A stretch of 49,079 nucleotides of DNA from Gammaproteobacteria bacterium (GCA_029245395.1 JAQWPL010000011.1:1-49079), one strand, 5' to 3'; counted from the stretch's first letter, positions 37,921 to 47,637 are shown. The notes: generated from the letters alone by a model not told the origin. A program made the numbers and translations.

Positions 37921-39636
37921 ATGAATACCAAAGCCCATTTACTAAGCCCTTCCCACTGGATAATAACAGGCAAACTTTTGGATAAACCCAATGCCGAACA
38001 GGCGCTCATCAGGGCCAATCGCCAGCAAATACCTCTGGTGAAATACCTTGTCGACCAAAACCTGCTGCAAAGTATTGAAATTGCGGATGCAGCATCCAGG
38101 CACTTTTCATTACCTCTAATGGATCTGGGCACTATTGATATGGTCTCAATGCCACTTGCTATTGTCGACTCGACCTTGATCCAGAAACATCGTGTTCTAC
38201 CCCTCTTAAGCCAAGGATCAACATTAACACTGGGCATGTCAGATCCAGCCAATGAATCCGCTGTAGAAGAAATCAAATTTCACACTGGCTACAAAATATC
38301 ATTGGTGGTCATAGAAGAGCACAAGCTCAATGCCGTGCTGCTTGATCTACTGGATACTACTGAAGAATTAGCTGATAAGGATGAGAACAGCAGGCTCGAT
38401 TTCAATGCCTTCGAACTGGAGTCAGCGAATGATATTGAGGACGCTGCTGCAGACAATATAATAGACGAAACGCCTGTCATGCGTTTTGTTAATAAACTTC
38501 TCATGGATGCCATCCGCTTGAAAGTTTCAGACATTCATATCGAAACCTTTGAAAAATTCGCCCGAATCCGTTTCCGTGAAGATGGGCTATTGCGGGAAGT
38601 TTCTCAACCACCTTTGCCCGTGGCTCGGAAAATTGGATCCCGGATAAAAGTCATGGCGAAAATGGACATCGCCGAAAAACGTTTGCCCCAGGATGGCCGG
38701 TTAAGACTGAAAATATCCAGGTCGCAATCCATTGATATCAGAGTAAGTACATTACCTACACTGTGGGGAGAGAAAACTGTCCTGCGTATTCTGGATTCAG
38801 GCCAGCAACAACTCGATCTCGGTTTGCTGGGTTTTTCGGGGGAACAACGTCTGCACTATACAAACGCTCTTAATAAACAGCAGGGGCTTATTCTGGTAAC
38901 CGGCCCGACAGGGAGCGGAAAATCATTATCCCTGTACGCCGGGCTCCAGCATTTGAATACGCAGGAACGCAATATAGCCACAGCCGAAGACCCGGTTGAA
39001 ATTCACTTGCATGGAATTAACCAGGTTGCTGTAAACGCAACAATCGGCCTTGATTTCGCTGAAACATTAAGAGCCTTTTTGCGCCAAGACCCTGATGTTC
39101 TCATGGTCGGTGAGATCAGAGATCCCGAAACTGCTGAAATAGCCATCCGGGCTGCTCAAACCGGCCATCTGGTGATGTCCACATTGCATACCAACAGTGC
39201 CTCGGAAACCCTGGCAAGACTGCTTGAAATGGGCATTGCTCCTTATAATTTAGCGACGTCACTCAGCCTGATTATTGCCCAAAGACTTGTACGACGCTTG
39301 TGTAATCAATGTAAAAAACCACTGCATTTACCACGTAACGTACTAATTCAGGAGGGTTTTATACTTGATCGGTTGAAAAACTGTCAGCTTTTTGTCCCTA
39401 CGGGCTGTGAAGCCTGTCACTCCGGTTACCGGGGCAGGATAGCCCTTATAGAGACAGTACCGATTACGGACGCCCTTTCACGTGTTATTATGGAGGATGG
39501 AAATTCGATACAGATAGCAGAGATTGCCAGGAAGGCAGGGTTTAATACCCTGCGTACTTCAGGCCTTGAAAAAGTAGCACAGGGACTGACCAGTCTGGCG
39601 GAAATAAATAGAATTACCTGGTCAGAGAAACATTAG
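37921..39636 (+). CDS. pilB: Type IV pilus assembly ATPase PilB
   Basis: 571 residues from ATG 37921, chosen because CAGGGA directly precedes it; an in-frame ATG at 37882 adds 13 residues with no ribosome site. The N-terminal MshEN-type domain (LLDKPNAEQALIRANRQQIP) is followed by the ATPase core: ETPVMRFVNKLLMDAI, Walker A GPTGSGKSLSLYAGL, the Asp box RQDPDVLMVGEIRDPETAEI and the His box STLHTNSASE. The Cys pairs CNQCKKP and CEACHSGYRGRI bind zinc. It drives pilin polymerisation from the cytoplasm. First gene of pilBCD. Confidence 0.98.
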   Translation: MNTKAHLLSPSHWIITGKLLDKPNAEQALIRANRQQIPLVKYLVDQNLLQSIEIADAASRHFSLPLMDLGTIDMVSMPLAIVDSTLIQKHRVLPLLSQGSTLTLGMSDPANESAVEEIKFHTGYKISLVVIEEHKLNAVLLDLLDTTEELADKDENSRLDFNAFELESANDIEDAAADNIIDETPVMRFVNKLLMDAIRLKVSDIHIETFEKFARIRFREDGLLREVSQPPLPVARKIGSRIKVMAKMDIAEKRLPQDGRLRLKISRSQSIDIRVSTLPTLWGEKTVLRILDSGQQQLDLGLLGFSGEQRLHYTNALNKQQGLILVTGPTGSGKSLSLYAGLQHLNTQERNIATAEDPVEIHLHGINQVAVNATIGLDFAETLRAFLRQDPDVLMVGEIRDPETAEIAIRAAQTGHLVMSTLHTNSASETLARLLEMGIAPYNLATSLSLIIAQRLVRRLCNQCKKPLHLPRNVLIQEGFILDRLKNCQLFVPTGCEACHSGYRGRIALIETVPITDALSRVIMEDGNSIQIAEIARKAGFNTLRTSGLEKVAQGLTSLAEINRITWSEKH

Positions 39637-39693
39637 CAGTATTCCTGGATTCAACTGATCTGAACATAACAAAGCAAATCGAGGAAAATCCGC

Positions 39694-40920
39694 ATGGCCG
39701 CACCAGCAACAGCTGTTAAAGAAGCCACTTTCACCTGGCAGGGACAGGACGCCAAGGGTAAGACTGCCAAAGGTGAAACCAAAGGCACCAGTGCTGCCAT
39801 GGTAAAAGCCCAGTTACGCAAACAGGGCATCAAACCTACTAAAGTCAAGAAAAAAGCCAAACCCCTGTTTGGCGCCTCCAAACAAGCCATTAAACCAATG
39901 GATATCGCCATCTTTACTCGCCAACTGGCTACCATGATGAAAGCCGGTATCCCTCTCGTGCAATCTTTTGAAATTGTCGGCGAAGGCCTTGATAACCCAA
40001 GCATGAAGGATATTGTCTTTTCTATCAGAGACGACGTGTCAGCAGGTAATCAATTCGCTGATTCAATCGCAAAGTTTCCACGCCAGTTTGATAAACTTTT
40101 CTGCAATCTGGTCGCATCAGGTGAGCAATCTGGTGCACTGGAAACGATGCTCGACAGACTTGCCACTTACAAGGAAAAATCCGAAGCGCTGAAGCAAAAA
40201 ATAAAATCAGCTATGAGTTACCCGATCACGGTACTGGCAGTAGCTGGTATCGTAACTGCCATTCTATTGATCAAGGTAGTTCCACAATTTGCGGAAACAT
40301 TCTCAAGTTTTGGTGCGGAATTACCTATCTTCACTCAATACGTCATGAGGCTCTCTGATTTCATGATCGCTTGGTGGCTTTACATTCTCGGAGGAATCTT
40401 TGTAGCCAGCTATATTTTCAAGGAAACCAAACACCGGTCAAAGAAATTCGCGGAAAGTATAGAACGACTTTCACTAAAACTGCCTGTATTTGGGTACATT
40501 ATTGAAACATCCTGTCTTGCCCGATTCACTCGTACTCTTTCTACTACTTTCGCTGCGGGTGTGCCTCTTGTTGAAGCATTGACTTCGGTGTCAGGCGCCA
40601 CGGGTAATATTGTTTACAAAAATGCCACACTTCAAATCAGGGACGATGTCACTTCTGGACAACAGCTTATGGCATCCATCAAAGCTACCGATTTGTTTCC
40701 TATCATGGTCCTGCAGATGGTTTCTATCGGCGAAGAGTCAGGTGCCCTGGATGCGATGCTGGATAAATGTGCGAATTTCTATGAAGCCGAAGTAGATAAT
40801 GCAGTGGATGGCCTGACTTCCATGATGGAGCCCCTGATCATGGCTGTTCTGGGTATTCTGGTAGGTGGCCTGATGATTGCCATGTATATGCCAATATTCC
40901 AAATTGGTGCCGTGGTCTAA
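39694..40920 (+). CDS. pilC: Type IV pilus inner-membrane platform protein PilC
   Basis: A 408-residue GspF/PilC family protein. The N terminus starts with FTWQGQDAKGKTAKGE, as usual. Two repeated cytoplasmic helical bundles (about 70-190 and 275-395) each start with a signature: FTRQLATMMKAGIPLVQSFE and FTRTLSTTFAAGVPLVEALT. Each ends before membrane helices; three transmembrane segments are visible (about 175-200, 225-245, 380-402). It is the rotor-like platform on which PilB acts. It follows pilB by 57 bp and precedes pilD by 37 bp. Confidence 0.98.
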   Translation: MAAPATAVKEATFTWQGQDAKGKTAKGETKGTSAAMVKAQLRKQGIKPTKVKKKAKPLFGASKQAIKPMDIAIFTRQLATMMKAGIPLVQSFEIVGEGLDNPSMKDIVFSIRDDVSAGNQFADSIAKFPRQFDKLFCNLVASGEQSGALETMLDRLATYKEKSEALKQKIKSAMSYPITVLAVAGIVTAILLIKVVPQFAETFSSFGAELPIFTQYVMRLSDFMIAWWLYILGGIFVASYIFKETKHRSKKFAESIERLSLKLPVFGYIIETSCLARFTRTLSTTFAAGVPLVEALTSVSGATGNIVYKNATLQIRDDVTSGQQLMASIKATDLFPIMVLQMVSIGEESGALDAMLDKCANFYEAEVDNAVDGLTSMMEPLIMAVLGILVGGLMIAMYMPIFQIGAVV

Positions 40921-40957
40921 CCAGTCAGCTGATTCTGCTCCGACACACTAAACCCTG

Positions 40958-41836
40958 ATGACATTTGCAGAATTTTTTGCCACCAACCCTGCTCTATTGG
41001 CGGTAATAGCCCTTGCCTTTGGCCTGGTAATAGGCAGTTTCCTGAATGTTGTGATCTACCGTCTTCCCATCATGATGGAGACAGAATGGACACTGCAATG
41101 CCGGGAATTGCTGGAAATTGAAAATCCGGAATCAGAAATACCCAACCTACCAGGATTCAATCTGGCCACTCCCAATTCCCACTGCCCGAAATGTAAACAT
41201 GAAATATCTGCACTGGAAAATATCCCGGTCCTTTCATGGCTTTTGCAAGGGGGAAAATGCCGACATTGCCAATTATCTATTTCACCACGCTATCCAATTA
41301 TTGAAATGTTCACAGGCATTATTTCCGCGCTTGTTGCCTATAAGTTCGGATATAACTGGCTGACATTGGCCTTACTACTGCTTTGCTGGAGCCTGGTGGT
41401 ATTAACTATGATCGACTTCGATCACCAACTCCTTCCTGATGACATTACCCTACCCCTGCTGTGGCTTGGATTGTTAGTAAACAGTATGGGGATGATCACT
41501 ACTCTAGAAAGTGCTGTGTGGGGTGCCATAGGTGGCTATGGAATATTGTGGGGAGTTTACTGGCTATTTAAACTTCTCACTGGCAAGGACGGTATGGGCT
41601 ATGGGGATTTCAAGCTCCTTGGCGCCCTGGGTGCCTGGATGGGCTGGCAAGTACTACCGATGATCATTCTGCTTTCCTCCCTGGTTGGGGCTGTAGTAGG
41701 CATCAGCCTGATTATCATTCTAGGCAGAGATAAAAATGTCCCTATACCTTTCGGCCCATACCTCGCCAGTGCAGGATTCATTGCACTGTTATGGAACGAC
41801 AGCCTTACGGCCCTTTATTACAGTATTTTTCTGTAA
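40958..41836 (+). CDS. pilD: Prepilin peptidase / N-methyltransferase PilD
   Basis: A 292-residue polytopic aspartic protease (A24). The first cytoplasmic domain holds the zinc tetracysteine Cys76, Cys79, Cys101, Cys104 (HCPKCKH, KCRHCQ). Catalytic aspartates are Asp153 (LTMIDFDHQLLPDD) and Asp217 (GMGYGDFKLLGAL), the GxGD motif. GSFLNVVIYRLP is the conserved opening. It cleaves the short leader of PilA and minor pilins and methylates the new N-terminal Phe; it may also serve a type II secretion system. Third gene of pilBCD, 22 bp before coaE. Confidence 0.98.
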   Translation: MTFAEFFATNPALLAVIALAFGLVIGSFLNVVIYRLPIMMETEWTLQCRELLEIENPESEIPNLPGFNLATPNSHCPKCKHEISALENIPVLSWLLQGGKCRHCQLSISPRYPIIEMFTGIISALVAYKFGYNWLTLALLLLCWSLVVLTMIDFDHQLLPDDITLPLLWLGLLVNSMGMITTLESAVWGAIGGYGILWGVYWLFKLLTGKDGMGYGDFKLLGALGAWMGWQVLPMIILLSSLVGAVVGISLIIILGRDKNVPIPFGPYLASAGFIALLWNDSLTALYYSIFL

Positions 41837-41857
41837 GAAGAGCCTGGATAATTTTCC

Positions 41858-42502
41858 ATGCAGGACTCCAGGAAAACCCCCAAATTCATTGTAGGGCTCA
41901 CCGGCGGAATCGGCTCCGGCAAGTCTACTGTGAGCAAGCTTTTCTACGATCTGGGCATTCAGGTTGTCGATGCAGACATAATTGCGCGTGAGTTGGTAAT
42001 CCCGGGTTCACCCTGTTTCCAGGCAATAGTTGATCATTTCGGTCATACCGTTCTAGAAAAAAAAGTTGCAATAAATGCAGAATCTGCCGGAACACTGAAC
42101 AGGACTCACTTGAGAGAGCTCATTTTTAGTGATGATAATGAAAAAAGCTGGCTGGAAAATTTGTTGCACCCAGCCATACGTGAAGAAATTGATCGCCAGA
42201 TCACAGAAAGTGACAGCGCTTATATTATCCTCTCAGTACCATTGCTGATTGAATCTGGCCAATATGACTTTGTTGATCGGCTGCTTGTGGTTGATATCCC
42301 TGAACAAATTCAGGTTGAGAGAATCAAAGCAAGAGATGCCAGTAGTGAGGAGTTAATTAGAGAAATCATGGCATCCCAGATCTCCAGAGAGCCGCGCCGC
42401 GCCGCTGCTGACGATATAATCGACAACAGCACTTCTCTGGAGACACTCAGGCAGCAAGTACATGATCTGCATAAGCAATATCAGCAAATTCTGAACGGGT
42501 AA
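41858..42502 (+). CDS. coaE: Dephospho-CoA kinase
   Basis: A 214-residue P-loop kinase. Walker A GLTGGIGSGKST (13-24), VVDADIIARELV for dephospho-CoA binding, LHPAIREEI and VPLLIESGQYDFVDRLLVVD are CoaE landmarks. It phosphorylates the 3'-OH of dephospho-CoA, the last step of CoA synthesis. The pilD-coaE-yacG linkage is conserved in Pseudomonas and relatives; here a GT-C gene has been inserted between coaE and yacG. The C-terminal helices are intact and the length is standard. Confidence 0.97.
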   Translation: MQDSRKTPKFIVGLTGGIGSGKSTVSKLFYDLGIQVVDADIIARELVIPGSPCFQAIVDHFGHTVLEKKVAINAESAGTLNRTHLRELIFSDDNEKSWLENLLHPAIREEIDRQITESDSAYIILSVPLLIESGQYDFVDRLLVVDIPEQIQVERIKARDASSEELIREIMASQISREPRRAAADDIIDNSTSLETLRQQVHDLHKQYQQILNG

Positions 42503-42591
42503 ATATTTCTTTCTGTTGCTTTAAAAAAGAGAAAAACAAAAGAAAGAGAATAAGGTTGATTAGAGAGCATGACTGAAGTGTCTAAAAACGT

Positions 42592-44547
42592 ATGTCTGAA
42601 GATAAAAGCTTCTTAATACAAACTCACCCAGCCAGGCTTGGTCTGCTCATTTTTGCAGGCATAGTAAGTTACTGGTGGGGGCTGAACAGTTTATTTATTT
42701 TTGATGATGCTCCTAATCTGGATGCGCTGGCATTTATCAAAGAGGCTTCCTTTTTATCCGGTGATTTCTGGGAATTTGTATTCTCGGGTGAAGCCGGTCC
42801 CACCGGGCGCCCTGTTTCCCTTTTAACCTTTGCTCTTCAGGCTGCTTCATGGCCGGAATCTCCTCTGGCATTCAAGACAGTCAATCTGCTGATTCACCTG
42901 TGCAACGCCGGACTGATCTATTTCATCAGTTACTGCATTGCAGGAATACTCGATCAGGGCAACAATAAATCAGGTGTGATCGCCCTGGTCACTGCATTGA
43001 TCTGGACATTGCACCCGGCGCAGACCTCAACAGTCTTCTACACAGTGCAACGCATGGCATTGTTGTCCAATTTCTTCATGCTGATGGGCATATCTGGCTA
43101 CCTGCATCTAAGATTGAAGATCAATGATGATCAATCCTACACACCGTTGCTAATGATGACTTTGGTAGTAGCCCTATGTGGTTTGATGGCACTGTTAAGT
43201 AAGGAAAATGCTCCTTCTCTTGTGTTTTACCTGCTGACATTGGAATTTACTGTATTGAGGAATTTATCTACCGGTCAACTTTTCAGGTCTTGGCGAATAA
43301 TAGTTCTTGTGCTTCCAGCTATTGTCATTCTGATTTTGCCAATTATTTTCCTTGATACCTTACAAGCAAATTTTTCAGATCGCTTCACTTTTACTATGAG
43401 CGAAAGAGTCCTCAGTGAATCCAGGCTTTTGTGGCAATACATCGGAATTTTGTTGTTGCCTACTACAAGCAGCATAGGACTCTTCCAGGACATCACTGTA
43501 TCCAGTTCACTGTTCACACCTGTAAGCACACTGCTCGCAATTCTTGCCTGGCTGCTCGTGCTGGTTATCGGTTTTATCAAACGTGATAAGCATGCATTGC
43601 TCCTGTTTGCCCTGTTGTGGTTTTTCTCAGGTCACCTGATCGAATCTACGGTATTACCTCTGGAACTGTATTTTCAGCATCGTAACTATCTAGCCTTTTT
43701 CGCCATAGTCTTTGTTCTGATATATGGATTTTTTACATGGGAGTCGGCAATACTCGACAAGAACAGAAAAATTTGGCTTTGTACCCTGTACTTAGCATTG
43801 CTGGTAATGAATACAGTACGAATCAGCATGCTTTGGGCAAGCCCTATAAACCTTGCAGAAAACTGGTATGTGGCAGCTCCCAACACAGTCCGAAATGCAG
43901 AATTTTATGCCATCGAACTAACAAAATATGGACCTGAAGGCGAAATATTGGCAGCCGGTGTATTTACCAAAGCGATAGAGAACAACCCTGACAATGTCCG
44001 GTTGCCTATGCATCTGATGACGCTGGCCTGTGTAAACCCCGAAGTTCAACGCCCAAACCCCCAGACTGTTCTGCAAAAAGCTGGCATTTTGAATCCAAAA
44101 GAGAAAAACCTGGTTTTTCCCGTTCAGCAAATTGTGTCTTTGTCTCTTGAAGAAAACTGTCCTGCTTACTCATCAGAATTCATCATTTTACTTCTGAAGA
44201 CCCTTGGTGAATCTGCCACAGAAAATGACAAAGGCATGTTTTTGTTCAATGAGGCGCGTTTCAAAATGGCGGCAGGCGAATCAGAGGAGGCAGTTGCAAT
44301 ACTTCAATCTGCTTATGCGTATTCTGAGGACAGTGGTTTACTCTTTACCCTGGCAATCCAGCTCATCAATATGGAACGATATAATGAAGCACTTGAATCC
44401 ATAGAGTTGGCCACTGCAAATATTCAGGAGGATAACCAAATCCGTACTGGAACACGTAGCAGCAAACTGGAAACATTGGCCCGAATGCGCGAAGATGTTC
44501 TGAAATTTATGGTGGCAGCCCAACCGGCTGAGCCACTTATTCCATGA
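42592..44547 (+). CDS. Second GT-C-type glycosyltransferase paralogue with TPR-like tail
   Basis: A 651-residue polytopic protein clearly related to the one after pilA. Shared motifs in the same order: Asp38-Asp39 in [66 protein letters not shown], and [20 protein letters not shown]. About ten helices span 15-415, and the rest is a soluble, probably periplasmic, TPR-like region ([32 protein letters not shown]). It lies 89 bp after coaE and 34 bp before yacG, so it is an insertion into a conserved housekeeping order. A weak ribosome site precedes the ATG. A glycosyltransferase role, with pilins as target, is inferred from architecture and location. Confidence 0.8.
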   Translation: MSEDKSFLIQTHPARLGLLIFAGIVSYWWGLNSLFIFDDAPNLDALAFIKEASFLSGDFWEFVFSGEAGPTGRPVSLLTFALQAASWPESPLAFKTVNLLIHLCNAGLIYFISYCIAGILDQGNNKSGVIALVTALIWTLHPAQTSTVFYTVQRMALLSNFFMLMGISGYLHLRLKINDDQSYTPLLMMTLVVALCGLMALLSKENAPSLVFYLLTLEFTVLRNLSTGQLFRSWRIIVLVLPAIVILILPIIFLDTLQANFSDRFTFTMSERVLSESRLLWQYIGILLLPTTSSIGLFQDITVSSSLFTPVSTLLAILAWLLVLVIGFIKRDKHALLLFALLWFFSGHLIESTVLPLELYFQHRNYLAFFAIVFVLIYGFFTWESAILDKNRKIWLCTLYLALLVMNTVRISMLWASPINLAENWYVAAPNTVRNAEFYAIELTKYGPEGEILAAGVFTKAIENNPDNVRLPMHLMTLACVNPEVQRPNPQTVLQKAGILNPKEKNLVFPVQQIVSLSLEENCPAYSSEFIILLLKTLGESATENDKGMFLFNEARFKMAAGESEEAVAILQSAYAYSEDSGLLFTLAIQLINMERYNEALESIELATANIQEDNQIRTGTRSSKLETLARMREDVLKFMVAAQPAEPLIP

Positions 44548-44581
44548 AAAAATAAGAAAAGAAACCTGGCTACTTGAAACA

Positions 44582-44815
44582 ATGACTACACAAGAAAATA
44601 CCAGTATAAAACAGGTTAACTGCCCGACCTGTCAGAAAATCGTACCCTGGACTCAGGCACATACATTTCGTCCCTTTTGCTCCAAAAAATGTCAGTTAAT
44701 TGATTTTGGCGAATGGGCCAACGAACGTAACAGAATTCCAGCAGAAGATGGACCTGAGGATTTTCGCCTGGATGATCTGGATATCAACTCTCAGGGGAAT
44801 GTAGAAGGTTTGTGA
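44582..44815 (+). CDS. yacG: DNA gyrase inhibitor YacG (zinc-finger protein)
   Basis: A 77-residue YacG. The zinc ligands are Cys14, Cys17, Cys33 and Cys37 ([32 protein letters not shown]). E. coli YacG binds GyrB and blocks DNA binding by gyrase. The C-terminal tail is acidic and disordered, as in the family. Its 3' end overlaps the convergent mutT gene by 32 bp. Last gene of the pilB-side row. Confidence 0.96.
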   Translation: MTTQENTSIKQVNCPTCQKIVPWTQAHTFRPFCSKKCQLIDFGEWANERNRIPAEDGPEDFRLDDLDINSQGNVEGL

Positions 44816-45191
44816 CAGCCTCGATAATGGCCTCGTTGGCAGCAGGAAAAGTATAACGGGGAAACTCCTCACTACCGATCCATGCCACCTCCTGTCCTTC
44901 GCATCCTTTGGCATTACCTGAATACACGTTGACATACCAAACATCGAGTAACACCTGCTTGTCGCCGTAATCATGTTCGATGCGCATGAGCCTGGCACAT
45001 TCGCGCACTGTGATATTCACTTCTTCCGTAAGTTCGCGTTTCAGGGCATCCTGGACACTTTCGCCTTGCCTGACCTTACCCCCTGGAAATTCCCAAAGGC
45101 CACCCTGATACTGATTCTCCAGGCGTTTGGCAATGAGAATCTGGCGCTGGCGATTAACAATCACACCAACCGCAACATGAACAATTGTCAT
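44784..45191 (-). CDS. mutT: 8-oxo-dGTP diphosphatase MutT (Nudix hydrolase)
   Basis: 135 residues from ATG 45191 ([20 protein letters not shown]); an in-frame ATG at 45218 would add nine residues. The Nudix box begins [18 protein letters not shown] and continues TEEVNI; the metal-binding REL-x-EE core is intact and the usual last Gly is Asn. WEFPGGK and the later YRYTFPAAN-like region ([14 protein letters not shown]) fit MutT. It removes oxidised dGTP from the nucleotide pool. Convergent overlap of 32 bp with yacG. To its right the accessory element begins. Confidence 0.93.
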   Translation of the reverse strand: MTIVHVAVGVIVNRQRQILIAKRLENQYQGGLWEFPGGKVRQGESVQDALKRELTEEVNITVRECARLMRIEHDYGDKQVLLDVWYVNVYSGNAKGCEGQEVAWIGSEEFPRYTFPAANEAIIEAVTNLLHSPES

Positions 45192-45274
45192 GCCTGCATC
45201 AGGTCCTGTATTAGGCATTGATTATATAACCTAAGTAATTGATATATATATTGTATGTATAGTTATTGATTGGT

Positions 45275-45302
45275 ATAGTTACAGGAATAGTTACAGGAAT
45301 AG
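45275..45302. repeat. 12-bp tandem repeat upstream of the integrase
   Basis: ATAGTTACAGGA occurs twice in tandem (45275-45286, 45287-45298) with a partial third copy. The second copy supplies the AGGA used as ribosome site for the integrase. The preceding 45219-45270 is very AT-rich and marks the change from core genome to accessory element. Confidence 0.85.
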
Positions 45303-45307
45303 CCCAA

Positions 45308-46756
45308 ATGTCAGTTAAAACTAAATTCCCACGTTACATTAGAGAGCTAAAAGGCAGCCTCTATTACCAGAGGGATTTCCCAACCTCATTGCACCATATC
45401 CAGAAGACTTTCACCAAACCATTGAAGCTGAAAGCAACTAATTATACTGAGCCAGAGTTACAAAGAGCCATAGCATCAGCTACTGAGACTTTTGAGCTAA
45501 AGGTAAAGATGATGCAAAACACCAATGCCTCTGACTACTCTGAAGTTGAGTTGGATAAAGCAGCAGTTGAACTACTTCGATCTTTACATCTTAACCCCGG
45601 ACAGTTCTTTGACACGCACACTGAAGAGGGCTTCATTGACTGGGCAGAAGAAACAATACCAGGCTTGGAAGATGCTTTTGAAGAAGGCAAAGATGCACAG
45701 TACTTTAATAGGAAACCAAAACTATCTGCCGAACAAGAAGCAGCACTGAGGGCCTACGAAGCACTGAAAAAACAATGGGCAAAGAAACCCAAGATGCTAT
45801 CTGACATCTGGCAGGAATATCTCATCGAAAGTCCAATTGATCTGAACTCCACAGAAGGAAGGACAGTCCAGCGTAACTGGGAACGCTTACTTGCCTTCAT
45901 AGGAGATCACCGAATAGATAGTATTAATGTACTTGAAGCTATCCATGAAGGCTTCAGACAGTTCTGGGATGAACGAAGGAGCAGAGGCGTGAAGGTTCAG
46001 AGTATTAGAAAGCAGTATGGCAGAGGCCTGGCTGCTCTCAGGCTTGCCAGTGAAAACTACCATCTGGGCTGGCAGATTAAGCCTAAGGGTTCAACAAAGA
46101 AAACTAAGCTAGACCCGGTTAAACGCAAGGTCACTCTAACAGAGTCAGAACAAATATTGCTTTTGAAATACTGCCTAGCAGACCATAAAACACCTGCGGT
46201 TAGTGCTTGTCTTGTCTTCATGATGCAGTCAGGTGCAATGGCTAGTGAGATTAAAAGGCTAGACCCTGAAGCAGTGCTGACTGAGCTGAAGAACCCCCTT
46301 CCAATGATTAGGATTGGCACAGATGACACTACAACTGTAAAGAATGACTCCAGGCGAAGATCTGTTCCTATAGTGCTTGGTAAGGACTATCTAATAGCGA
46401 ACCTACCTAAGGCTATTGAATGGCTAAATGATGCAACTGGCAGTGCTCATGCACAAAGACTTAAAAGAGGTTTGAAAAGAGCAACAGGTAACTCAGGATT
46501 ATCAGCTCATTGTTTGAGGCACACGCTAAGAGCTAACGCGAGCAGTAAAGGCGCTAACTCAGATCACGTAGCCTGTATTTGCGGATGGAGCGGTGCGCAA
46601 GGCGTTATTAGCAAAGATATGCGCAACTATGGCCTGGAAGCACTGACCAGGCACAAAGGCTTTCAAGATGTAACAGCCACTAGCAGAATGATTCACCAGC
46701 ACTTGATTGACGCTATTGAGGAAGGTGATAGCAATGTGGTTCAGCTTAGGAAATGA
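45308..46756 (+). CDS. Tyrosine recombinase/integrase with Met at the first catalytic Arg position
   Basis: 482 residues from ATG 45308 (AGGA about ten bases upstream); a frame from 45266 adds only repeat-encoded residues. The N terminus SLYYQRDFPTSLH resembles the arm-binding start of large proteobacterial integrases. A core-binding region (about 165-260) precedes the catalytic domain. Box II HCLRH (His401, Arg404), Trp427 in CGWSGAQG and nucleophile Tyr441 in RNYG are present, with a candidate Lys345. Box I reads QSGAMASEIKRL: Met311 stands where TGxRxxE has Arg. It borders mutT and leads the accessory element. Confidence 0.88.
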   Translation: MSVKTKFPRYIRELKGSLYYQRDFPTSLHHIQKTFTKPLKLKATNYTEPELQRAIASATETFELKVKMMQNTNASDYSEVELDKAAVELLRSLHLNPGQFFDTHTEEGFIDWAEETIPGLEDAFEEGKDAQYFNRKPKLSAEQEAALRAYEALKKQWAKKPKMLSDIWQEYLIESPIDLNSTEGRTVQRNWERLLAFIGDHRIDSINVLEAIHEGFRQFWDERRSRGVKVQSIRKQYGRGLAALRLASENYHLGWQIKPKGSTKKTKLDPVKRKVTLTESEQILLLKYCLADHKTPAVSACLVFMMQSGAMASEIKRLDPEAVLTELKNPLPMIRIGTDDTTTVKNDSRRRSVPIVLGKDYLIANLPKAIEWLNDATGSAHAQRLKRGLKRATGNSGLSAHCLRHTLRANASSKGANSDHVACICGWSGAQGVISKDMRNYGLEALTRHKGFQDVTATSRMIHQHLIDAIEEGDSNVVQLRK

Positions 46757-46822
46757 GCAGCGAATAAATAATAATATTTTACCGCTAATAACAATAATAC
46801 TTTATTTACATAATTTACCTCT

Positions 46823-47296
46823 ATGAATATTTTTATACTTGATACAAACATTGAGACTTGCGCTAAATTTCACTGTGACCAGCATGTTGGCAAAATGGTG
46901 CTTGAAAGCACCCAGATACTTTGTACTGCGCTAAACAAGAAAGGTGTTGATACGCCATACAAGTCAACCCATGTCCAACATCCTTCAGTACTTTGGGCAG
47001 AGGAGTCACTGGAGAATTTCCGCTGGCTAGTAAAACTTGGCCATGCTCTGAATAAGGAATTTTGCTGGCGCTTTGATAGAAGCAGTGATCATGCATCAAC
47101 AGCGGTATTGAGCAGTATTCAAGAAGCCTCGTTCGAGAGCAAAGGTTTAACAGAATTCCCACAAGCGATGCCTGATAAATATAAAGTGCCTGGCAATCCT
47201 GTGGCGGCTTATCGGGCTTTCTACATTGGTGAGAAATCTAGCTTCGCAACATGGAAGAAGCGAGAAACACCTGACTGGTATAAAACGGATAAATAG
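46823..47296 (+). CDS. Conserved phage-type protein of unknown function
   Basis: A 157-residue soluble protein starting MNIFILDTNIETCAKFHCDQ. It has strong motifs HCDQHVGKMVLESTQIL, YKSTHVQHPSVLWAEESLEN, EFPQAMPDKYKVPG and YRAFYIGEKSSFATWKKRE. I recall this set from hypothetical proteins of marine phages and proviruses, with no experimentally known function that I can name. The many His, Asp and Glu residues (HCD, HP, ESLEN) could form a metal or nucleotide site. It starts 67 bp after the integrase on the same strand, within the accessory element. Confidence 0.75.
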   Translation: MNIFILDTNIETCAKFHCDQHVGKMVLESTQILCTALNKKGVDTPYKSTHVQHPSVLWAEESLENFRWLVKLGHALNKEFCWRFDRSSDHASTAVLSSIQEASFESKGLTEFPQAMPDKYKVPGNPVAAYRAFYIGEKSSFATWKKRETPDWYKTDK

Positions 47297-47422
47297 CTTT
47301 TCTTTTTGCTGACCTATGTCTTTTCTTTTGCCATTGAGTTTTTCAAATAACGAATTGCATTTAGACAATGCATCGTCATCCTTTTCTTTTAACTCAGCTA
47401 TTAAATCTTCAGCATTTCTCAT
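47147..47422 (-). CDS. Possible small coiled-coil protein (weak call)
   Basis: A 91-codon frame. The first 45 residues (MRNAEDLIAELKEKDDDALS, then KCNSLFEKLNGKRK) look like natural charged helical protein, but the rest is antisense to the well-supported phage-type gene, overlapping it by 150 bp. Its ATG overlaps the stop of the next frame upstream as ATGA. It may be a real small gene, a decayed gene or chance. Confidence 0.25.
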   Translation of the reverse strand: MRNAEDLIAELKEKDDDALSKCNSLFEKLNGKRKDIGQQKEKLFIRFIPVRCFSLLPCCEARFLTNVESPISRHRIARHFIFIRHRLWEFC

Positions 47423-47628
47423 AAATCGAACCTAACTCGATCAGTGAATTCGAACCTTTGTTCTTCATGTGCCGTCTTGAAATAGAAGCCACTGACTGCA
47501 CAGCTTAACCAGATCAATAACCTAGCCAAGAAAGGACTAGAGACAGTAACACTGCTCAAGCTATGCCACAAGAAAGGACTAGGGACGGTAACACTGCTCA
47601 GGCTCTGCCATACCCTTGAAGACTGCAC
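47419..47628 (-). CDS. Possible small hydrophobic protein built partly on a 42-bp repeat (weak call)
   Basis: A 69-codon frame whose first half is made of two copies of a SLSSVTV-SPFL unit, the translation of the 42-bp repeat, followed by LARLLIWLSCAVSGFYF and a polar tail. No recognisable family. The plus strand of the same repeat also reads as a clean peptide (KKGLETVTLLKLCH twice) but has no start codon. Either could be a remnant. Confidence 0.2.
   Translation of the reverse strand: MQSSRVWQSLSSVTVPSPFLWHSLSSVTVSSPFLARLLIWLSCAVSGFYFKTAHEEQRFEFTDRVRFDL
47527..47610. repeat. Two tandem 42-bp direct repeats
   Basis: CAAGAAAGGACTAG begins both copies (47527 and 47569), with about six differences over 42 bp. 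The period is a multiple of three, so it preserves reading frame on either strand. Confidence 0.85.
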
Positions 47629-47637
47629 AGCCCAGGA

